Shown here: piece by piece, positions 25,301 through 32,377 of the stretch
How positions within the stretch are numbered: the stretch's first letter is position 1
Layout: every line of letters starts with the position of its first letter
Assembly (NCBI GenBank): GCA_011800805.1
Contig: MPNW01000480.1
Coordinates: 1,620 to 36,619 of the forward strand
Direction: 5' to 3'
DNA length: 35,000 bases
DNA from: Hirudo medicinalis
Lineage: Eukaryota; Annelida; Clitellata; Hirudinida; Hirudinidae
Program-made: the position numbers and the translations under genes
Notes under the pieces: generated by a model
Database searches by the model: none
What the model was told of the DNA's origin: nothing
The model's input: only the letters and a program-made list of their open reading frames with translations

Positions 25301-25611
25301 ATCCAAACTGTACCAGCAGGGTAAAAGTGACCTTGAGAGCCCGCAAGGTCGACGGCGGCAAGCCCTCTTCTCGATGGCTGGCTGCTACCGTCGATGCTGA
25401 CAAATCCGATGCCGGGACTCCATCTGAGGGCAAAGCAGCATCCGTCAAAGTTCTGAGTGGATCTTTCGAGTTGGCCGAAGTGAAGGAATTTGGCGTCCAG
25501 ACTGATCCTGCCCTCACCGAGGAAAGCGAGGAGGATTTGCAGGCGAGAAGACGTAGAAGGAGAGAAGAGATCGCCAACAATGCGCCAAATCCTGGCGCTC
25601 CTGCCAAGTGA
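21682..25611 (+). CDS. TRIM-type RING, two B-box, coiled-coil protein (probable E3 ubiquitin ligase)
   Basis: Likely E3 ubiquitin ligase of the TRIM/RBCC family. Exons: 21682-22158, 22831-22896, 23165-23365, 23609-23767, 25093-25611, all phase 0, about 473 residues. Residues 37-85 are a C3HC4 RING (C37, C40, C52, H54, C57, C60, C82, C85); 123-164 a B-box 1; 177-208 a B-box 2 (C177, H180, C189, C192, C197, C200, H205, H208), split by an intron; ~209-325 a coiled coil; then a linker with GVVDLGYLV and a final QARRRRRREE basic patch. There is no NHL, filamin, PHD or B30.2 domain, unlike the TRIM2/3/71 or mei-P26 proteins whose N-terminus it resembles. The open frame extends upstream to 21517 without an ATG, so ATG 21682 (A at -3) is chosen; an Asn/Gln/Ser/Thr-rich upstream part could be coding if an unseen exon supplies a start. 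The exon 3-4 join has an equal alternative (23370 to 23602, four extra residues). Confidence 0.85.
22159..22830 (+). other. TRIM intron 1
   Basis: AT-rich intron with an (ATA/AAT)n run at about 22313-22352. The open frame at 22603-22791 has no coding support. Confidence 0.6.
23388..23415 (+). repeat. (CAA)n microsatellite in TRIM intron 3
   Basis: CAA/ACA units starting four bases after an in-frame stop that follows exon 3; the minus strand gives a false poly-Cys or poly-Leu frame. Confidence 0.9.
23831..24006 (+). repeat. 9-bp minisatellite with higher-order structure in TRIM intron 4
   Basis: About 19.5 tandem units of a TTGTAATG(T/C)-type 9-mer. Variants are ordered: the triplet of units GTTGTAACG-TTGTAATGC-TATAATGTT recurs as a 27-bp block at least four times, between blocks of plain units, indicating duplication of multi-unit segments. 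Confidence 0.9.
24365..24430 (+). repeat. 22-bp tandem repeat, three exact units
   Basis: Three identical head-to-tail copies of a 22-bp unit starting AAAACATAAAATATATTCTC, in TRIM intron 4. Exact identity suggests recent duplication. Confidence 0.95.
24687..24812 (+). repeat. (ATTC)n / (ATCC)n tetranucleotide region
   Basis: ATTC repeat at 24687-24729, then a degraded stretch and a second array (about 24779-24812) that changes from ATTC to ATCC units, all within TRIM intron 4. An AATT run precedes it (about 24670-24686). Confidence 0.9.
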
Positions 25612-25651
25612 TTCAAAAACTCAGGAATCAGGAATCGCCAGTTGATATTGT

Positions 25652-25657
25652 AATAAA
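25652..25657 (+). terminator. TRIM poly(A) signal
   Basis: AATAAA 41 bases after the TRIM stop codon, the expected place for the cleavage signal of a short 3' UTR. Confidence 0.65.
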
Positions 25658-26010
25658 TATGAATTAACGTTTGAAATAGAAGAAGAAATTGTTTTAAATG
25701 AATTTAATCTCGTATCTTGATTGGAATATTTTTTAATTATTCGTTGAATTGTAATTTTTAATAAATTTTGATTTATTAATATTTTATTCATTAATTAGGA
25801 CTAATTTATTTCAGGAATTCACATGCTTGATGCAGTTGTTCGTTATAAATTTGTTTAAACTTTGTTTTGATTTTTTCAGCCTTTTTTTTTTATTGAAAAT
25901 AATCACAAAAAATTAACTAAAATTCTCAAGTGATACGTAATGGTGGAAAGAGCACCTTGAGGGCCTCAAATTTTTGAGGAAGGGAGAAACGATGAGAGAA
26001 GCAGACATCG
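25658..26010. other. Spacer between the TRIM gene and the unknown gene
   Basis: About 350 bases, AT-rich to 25930, then less so. It probably holds the promoter and 5' UTR of the unknown gene, with two short upstream ATG frames (25940 and 25992) just before the chosen start. No TATA box with good spacing is seen. Confidence 0.45.
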
Positions 26011-26172
26011 ATGAGAGTGATTTTCGACCAGTTTGAGAATTGCATCGAATTATTTGCCTATGTAAGTCCGTCTCCGAATGATGATGATGATGATGACGAC
26101 GACGACGACGATGACGATGACGATGATGATGATGATGATGACAATAATAATAACAATAATAAGAAGAAGAAC

Positions 26173-26203
<31 letters not shown>

Positions 26204-29200
26204 GTACAATTGTTGTTATTATAATTATAATATTAAGGTTGTTTTTTTTGTTGAGGCAATTGTGAGGAGTTGTGAGGAAAGCCAGTTGAATTTGTTGGGA
26301 GCCTGCTATGAATCCTTCATTGACACACTGACCATAGGAACCTACCGAACGAAACCAAGTGATCATGTAATTTGAAATTTAAGATCAAAACTTCGGAATT
26401 AATGAAGAAATATTTTACAATTTCCGACGATACTCCAGTTCTTGAACATTCTCTCATATTTGGCAAGATTTTTTTATTTCACAGATTTTGTGAAAATCCT
26501 AAAAGTTATGGACAAAATGTGTAATGCCTTTTTAATGAACGACGAATTAAATGAGGTTAGTCTGTACTAGTTGACTGGTAAATATTAATTCACAATCAGT
26601 TAATTAATTGACTGACTGACAAGTTTTAAGATATTTAATGTAAATATGCAAATGCCACCAATTTTTCTTTTATATTATTTTTCATCTTCACGCAAAAAAT
26701 GTGTCAGTGACTTTTGAAGAATCTTCAATTGAGAGGTCAATCTTTCTGATAATAGTTTCAGTTTTTATTGAAGAAATGGTGAGAATACAATAAACATAGT
26801 TGTCTTATTTCATTGCGACAGCTGCTTATTTTTTTTTTTTTTTTTATTTGTTTGTCAACTTTGTTATATTTCATTTGATTTTAATGTGAGTGTGCGATGC
26901 AAATATGTCATTATTTTCCCTTTCCTTTTCTTGTCCTATGACTGCGATTCCTGCATGGAGAACCAATCAAGGTGTTGGAAGGGATTGATATCTCTAAGGT
27001 CGGTTTCGCCCAAAATCACTCAAATTAAAATTTTCGGAACTTGATTTTCGATATCATTAATTGATATTAATTAATTAATATGTATAATTGTATTAATTAT
27101 ATTATATATAATTATATTACTTATATATTAATTACTTAAATATGTACTAATTAGTATACAGGCGTGCAGGTTGGCCGAATGGGTTGCGTTCCTGCGGAGT
27201 CACAACGCTCCTCGCTCTCAGTAGCTCTCGAGTTTAAAACTCTTATGCGATTTAGGAAAAGGTGGAAGTTGGAAAACTTGAAAGTTGAAAATTGAAAATA
27301 GCACGGTTGACCTAAGAATGTCTTAGAGAATGACGTGTGCAAATTTCAAGTCGCTAGCATTCACCGTTTTGGAGGAGTTCTTGGGACAGACAAATTCACA
27401 TGCATTTTCTGTTTTATATTATTGATGCACAAACCGAATGGTCCTAAAAAAATTATATGAACAAGCATATCAGCCGCTCCGAATGAAAAATAACTTGATA
27501 ATCAAACGTACGACAGAAAAATCTACAAAGTCAGACACCTGAATTTAATTGTTGTAAATAGGCTTCTATAAAGAGCTATTATGCGAGTCCTCAAACATGT
27601 CATGGCCACCCGTTTCCTCTTTCTCCCGCAAAATCCACCGCAAAAAAAATTTACATTTTTCTTTTCCATTGTGTTACAGAGTGGATTATTTACAAATTTA
27701 TCTGATACAATCTGGTTGTTTATACAGAGACTTCAAAATATATGAACAACTTAAATTAATTTTATTTACAATTTACACAAGTTAATAAATTTTTTTAATT
27801 ATATAAATAAATATATTATATAAAAACTGTTTATTGCGATCTATAAAAATCTTTGCTTTTCTTTTGCAAGCTGCGTTTTCTGATGTTGATTAACAAGTAT
27901 TATTATTAACCAAGGTATAATAATCAGCACAATAATGAACGGAATGACCGAGGAGCAACTCGAAAATAGCGACGGTATGACCAATTATCTAATTGAAATG
28001 TTTCATGGATTAAATCAAGTAATTCTTAAAATATACTGATAATAAATTAAACTTTCATAACTAGCACCGAATAATAAACTTAATTTAAACTAAATTAAAA
28101 AATAATTAGTTTTGGTTATTGCAATTTTGAAATAACTTTAGATACACAGTCGCTGATTGTAGAATTGAAAACGCTTCACAGTGATTTGTTGATTGCGAAT
28201 TGGAAGGTAGGAATTAAACTGATCAAACATTTTATTAATGGGATGATGTTGTCTATGACGTATTTACAATTATTATTATTATTATTATTATTATCAGCTT
28301 ACAAATGAAAATTATGAAAGATTCAAGAAAATCTCTGGGTGCATAAGGTTGGCTAATAGTTATGCTCTTAATAATAACAACAACAATAACAACAACAATA
28401 ATAATAATATTAATAATAATAATAATAATTGTCATTATGTTACTGTTATTGCATGAGCATCAGTAGCGCCTATATCAAACTAAATCTCTGTAATTGTTGT
28501 ACGAATCGTTCTAAAGAATATTTCTTGTCATTTCAGTTCCTTGCTACCAAGAGTGTCTGATCAAACATTATTCGAAATAGACGACTTAATTTTCAATGGT
28601 GCAACTTACAACGATGTTTCTGGAACAAGTTGGTGATGAACTTAATTCGATGACAAATGTATGGTTTAATGCTGACTGAATTTTAACATTTACTTGTTGT
28701 TTCCATAGAAACGTGTCCCAAACATTCTATGAGACAGTTGGCTGAAAGGTTTTCGTCTTTACAACGACATTTATTTCGAATGGGTAAACAATTTATTTTG
28801 CTTGTAATAGTATTGTAAGGTAGAAACTGCATAATTATTAATACGGCAATAAACTGTTTGCAATGACTTAAAATTTCAAAAAATTTTGTTTCAGAATTCA
28901 AAGTACGACCGCCTAGTAGACACGACATATCTTCAACTTCTCGAACATTGCAATAAAAATGGTTTCATACTTTTTCAAGACAACCACCGAACGATGCCAA
29001 AGTAAAGTCATCTAATGTCTTACTAGAGTTAACTACTTAAAGTAATTTATTCATTATGATTTGATTGACTTATTTACATTATTCTGACAGTTTAATGTGC
29101 GAAATAAAGGGACGAAGGACTTGCTTAGAAAGAGTCATAAAAATATTAAAAGTTGCAGTGAAATACCATGGAAGGATGTTAGAGGAGCAATTGGCCAGTG

Positions 29201-31133
29201 ATGAAGTGATTGAAGAATGTAATGCTTTAAAGTTATTCACTGCAATTCAATTGCAATTTTAAAATAACCTCCAAATATCATTTTATTACAGATATGTCGC
29301 TAATCCTGTCGCTGGAAAGTTTAAGAAATCTCAAAGATGCCAAAAATCCAAATAGTCAGAGAATTACCAGGTGGCTGAGGAAACAATGTAAGAAATACAA
29401 TGTTACGCAAAGTAATGTAAATTACATTAAAGTAATAGTATCATTTGATCTCTATCTTTGAAAAATTTGATATCATGGCATTAGCAACTAATTCAAACCA
29501 GGAAGATTACCTGAAAGCTTACTATCCTTTAAAAGAGGTTTGCCTGATGATATTTTGTAATTATAATTAACTTCATAATTATTTATCAACTACTAATCTC
29601 GAAGTCATGCCTTCGCACATTCCTTTCACATGTGTACAAGTGACTAAGATTTTTATGTTATTTCAACTCCCAATGTTGAGACTTTTCTTTTTATTAAATC
29701 AACACTAAAAATAGTAATGGACTGAATTGCTTTGTAGGAACGTTTTGGCTAACATTTTATAAAGACCCTTTTAGATTGCACGAGGGGCTACGATCGCCTC
29801 TCAGGGTATACTTTTTTCAACGGCGCCTTGTTTCAGTACTTCAGGTCGGCAGAATGTAAATTGGAGAAACTCCAACGAATACGGCACTTCATTGTTGCCT
29901 CTTACTTAATAGTGGTAGAGAACTAAGGACCATTAGTGAGCCAAATGACTATATGATAGAATTTGTAAAATCACTTATCAATGACTTTCTGAAAAATGTT
30001 TGCAATATTGCCAATGTAAGTTAATATTTTGTATTTTCTAAATGTATTTGTTGCAAAACGACCTCAACAATTGCAACATCTGAATAAATACTTCCTATAT
30101 ATTCATTTTACTTATTATTTTATTTACATCTTCTGTATTTTCATTTACATAAATAAATAAATGTTTAGTATACCATATAAGCATTTAATTTAATTAAGTT
30201 TCGTTTTGGATTGAATAATAGGCTGTAAAGCATCACAAAAACAAGTACATGAGGCAATTGGAGAAACATTACACTTACGATATTGGTCAGTATCCGCCAA
30301 AAGAGTACGACTGTTCATCTTATCTGAAGTTTAAGGAGAAGACTGCAGAATTGACTGAAAGATATTTTCGAAATAACAAGAAATCTAAAAACTGCGACGA
30401 ACCAGAAGATAATTATAGTTGTTTCGACAAGATAACATTCTTTGATGAATTCATGGAAGGCCTGCAAGTCGTGGACGTCATTCATACTATTTGGTTAATG
30501 TATCCAAAAATATTTCAGCACACTGTAGATCCTGGATTGGCCAACGAAATCTTTAGACCATACTATTCTCCAATTAAGCACTACCTGAACACTCTGTTAA
30601 AGGATAAATCGAAACAAGGCCGAGTTCATTGGTGGATTCAGGTTTTACTGAGAAAATGGTGAGTTGAGCAGCTCAAACGATGGTTTATTACAAGTAAATA
30701 ATTTTAATACCAATATCAATATATATAAATAAATGTGTTTTTTTTCCTTCAGTCCATTCCTCTTTTTGGCACATCAACAAGGATGCCACATGGAGAGCCT
30801 GATCAGGATGTTGCTAGGAAAGAAGATCAGCGGAGTAAGTCTAGTTTTCTTAATAGAGGAAAGAAATGCCTTTTTCTTTTGAAATATTTACCGATTAAAT
30901 GTTTATATGCAATTAATTACAATAATAATTATTCGTTACAGGCTGCTCAAGATGCTCTGTACTTCGCAATTAACAGTAAAGATTACATCAAACAGGAGGA
31001 GAGTATTTGTTTATTTCATCAACTCGTGATTTACAACTTTTCCGATAACGAAGAATGTACTGATATTGAAGATGACGGTGAAAGTGTTGGAGATGATACT
31101 GATGATGAAAGCCATATTGACAACTATTGCTGA
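26011..31133 (+). CDS. Unrecognised multi-exon gene, helical protein with acidic tail
   Basis: I do not recognise this protein. Exons with consistent phase: 26011-26061, 26256-26358, 26485-26555, 26762-26778, 26972-26998 (these last two tiny and doubtful), 27928-27974, 28142-28206, 28298-28338, 28537-28598, 28709-28803, 28895-29001, 29091-29218, 29292-29387, 29485-29537, then an unresolved stretch (29837-30015), 30222-30658, 30753-30834, 30942-31133. The product is mostly helix-forming, with stretches such as YESFIDTLTIGTYRTKP, TQSLIVELKTLHSDLL, TTYLQLLEHCNKNGFILFQD and VDVIHTIWLMYPKIFQ. It ends in an Asp/Glu-rich tail (NEECTDIEDDGESVGDDTDD). No signal peptide or membrane span is seen. ATG 26011 is preceded by two short ATG frames and an in-frame stop at 25993; a more distal first exon is possible. 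AATAAA lies at 31197. The alternative is a decaying gene, as frames break near 29.9 kb and after 31133. Confidence 0.55.
26078..26201 (+). repeat. Compound GAT/GAC/AAT/AAG microsatellite
   Basis: Begins 17 bases after the first exon's donor in the unknown gene. GAT units pass into GAC units, back to GAT, then AAT with an AAG insert. It reads as poly-Asp/Asn/Lys on one strand and poly-His/Ser/Leu on the other; none of these frames is a gene. Confidence 0.95.
27162..27242 (+). mobile_element. tRNA-derived SINE head, Ser/Leu-tRNA-like (copy in the unknown gene)
   Basis: The first 34 bases match the copy at 34597-34725 at 32 positions. Pol III box A-like TTGGCCGAATGGG is at 27171-27183 and a degraded box B-like GAGTTTAAAACTC at 27230-27242, a spacing that fits a tRNA with a long variable arm. 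The body after box B does not match the other copies, so the element is truncated or from a subfamily. It lies in the intron between 26998 and 27928. Confidence 0.6.
27243..27927 (+). other. Intron remainder of the unknown gene
   Basis: AT-rich sequence without a recognised exon. A 62-codon frame at 27597-27785 contains no motif and is not supported. Confidence 0.45.
28370..28430 (+). repeat. (AAC)n(AAT)n microsatellite
   Basis: AAC/AAT trinucleotide stretch in the intron between exons ending 28338 and starting 28537. An ATT run also abuts the acceptor at 28297. Confidence 0.85.
29837..30015 (+). pseudogene. Frame-conflicted exon region of the unknown gene
   Basis: After an acceptor at 29836 (TTTCAG) a frame in phase with the previous exon reads YFRSAECKLEKLQRIRHF and continues to a TAA at 29924. 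A second frame, open from 29860 to the strong donor at 30015, reads LLLNSGRELRTISEPNDYMI and on to FLKNVCNIAN, in phase with the next exon. Both look coding and overlap at 29860-29923. Either a one-base indel (mutation or assembly error) joins them or a small intron was missed (a 57-bp candidate, 29856-29912, gives stop codons with the phases tried). Confidence 0.45.
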
Positions 31134-31428
31134 TGATGTCTATATTCTTAGAAATGGTATTTCACATGAGATTGCTAATGACAACAGTGTCGATCAAATA
31201 AATTTATTTGTAAAATTATCAATATTCCTTTGGAAACCCAGGCACATTATTTACTTGACTCTGACAATTTAGGTTCCAAGGTCGTGCTTCTAAAATATTC
31301 GCCAGAAGATTGATTGTCCACAAATATTAGCGGATTTTTTCAGTCGCATTACTGGAGTTAATGAATGCCCTAATTTGAATTTACTTAATCAAAAACTAAA
31401 TGAACCATTGGTTCAAACTCTGGTGTAA
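31134..31428 (+). pseudogene. Coding-like but frame-broken extension after the unknown gene
   Basis: Three successive stretches look like protein but lie in different frames: a frame through 31239 (ADDVYILRNGISHEI, then LFVKLSIFLWKP), a frame from 31242 to a TGA at 31311 (AHYLLDSDNLGSKVVLLKYS then PED), and a frame from 31315 to TAA at 31426-31428 (CPQILADFFSRITGVNECPN onward). Between the last two, ATTG occurs twice in tandem (about 31309-31316); that duplication accounts for the shift. It may be a decayed 3' end of the gene above, or assembly errors. An AATAAA at 31197 supports the opposite view, that the gene really ends at 31133. Confidence 0.35.
31197..31202 (+). terminator. Candidate poly(A) signal of the unknown gene
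   Basis: AATAAA 64 bases after the TGA at 31131-31133. It supports 31133 as a genuine end, but it also sits inside the coding-like extension and AATAAA is frequent in this AT-rich DNA. Confidence 0.35.
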
Positions 31429-32377
31429 TATTAGCGATATTAATACATTTGTGACCTACGACGTTCTTCACTCTCGTAAGTAGAGCTCCTGGTGCGTTCG
31501 ATTCAGTTTCGATCATCGGATATTATTACGCAACAGTTGAACTACTTTATAAACACGCACATATGCGAATCAAATACTGCCCTCCTCATTAAATGATTCT
31601 CAATGAGGTCATCTACTACCATCACCTTAATATGTCACCCAAGCATCGCTTGCACAACTTTAAAGAAATTCATCAACTGCTCTGACCACTAGGCTTCTGG
31701 ATTTTCTTGGAAATTCCATATTCAATAGATCAACGATGTCATGGTCTTTATTTAAACAATAACTGAAATCATGAATACATCCGTCTTAACTGCTTAATGT
31801 TTACAGACACCATATACAATTTTTCGGTAGTTTTCAGTTCATCCTTAAATCGTTTTTTGTCCCTTTCAATGTCCTTTTGAGCGTGACTTTGTTGTGCATT
31901 AGTTTTGAAATTATTTGAATTTATTTATGTAAATAGCATTTGTTGTACTTAAGAAAAACCTGCTCAATCAAGTCAATGTTTGTGTACTGTGTACTATGTA
32001 CACACCGCAGAGAAACGATGAGTATTACCAGTACAGTATTCGTCAAAAGCTAAAGTTTCATGCGAGACTTCGAACATAATTACGGACCAATAAATATTTT
32101 GTAAGTTACGTTGGGTTTAAAGTAGAAAAAATTATGGATCTCATCCATAATTTCTCTCCAAGAACGAACTTCTGCTCATATCGCGCGTATTAACAGTGTA
32201 CAAATTCACGACGAATGCTGATATAAATAAGAACGCGTCATGAGAATAGCGAGAATAATAGTTAAATACACAACAATCGCATTTATAAATACAAAACATG
32301 TATAAGTTTTTCTCTTTAAAAATTATGTCAAACATAAACATAATAGCACGCCTTTCACGGGGCTGGTAACATCGTCC
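31429..32377. other. Intergenic DNA between convergent genes
   Basis: AT-rich with no supported exon. The right part (from about 32377 leftwards) should hold the 3' UTR of the minus-strand esterase-like gene. I did not find a close minus-strand AATAAA (TTTATT on the plus strand) within its first 240 bases. The minus-strand frame 32141-32341 has no support. Confidence 0.5.

Noticed and set aside
26011..26265. 84-codon frame with poly-Asp, poly-Asn and poly-Lys, and its minus-strand shadows
   Set aside because: Only its first 17 codons are an exon; the rest is a compound microsatellite after a good donor.
27162..27242. Functional tRNA gene (Ser or Leu type)
   Set aside because: Box motifs are present, but I could not form a clean acceptor stem, box B is degraded, and related copies at two other sites show a SINE.
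26011..31133. Glomulin-like or FANCD2-like identity for the unknown gene
   Set aside because: A few helical stretches looked similar from memory, but the order and length of segments did not match either family.
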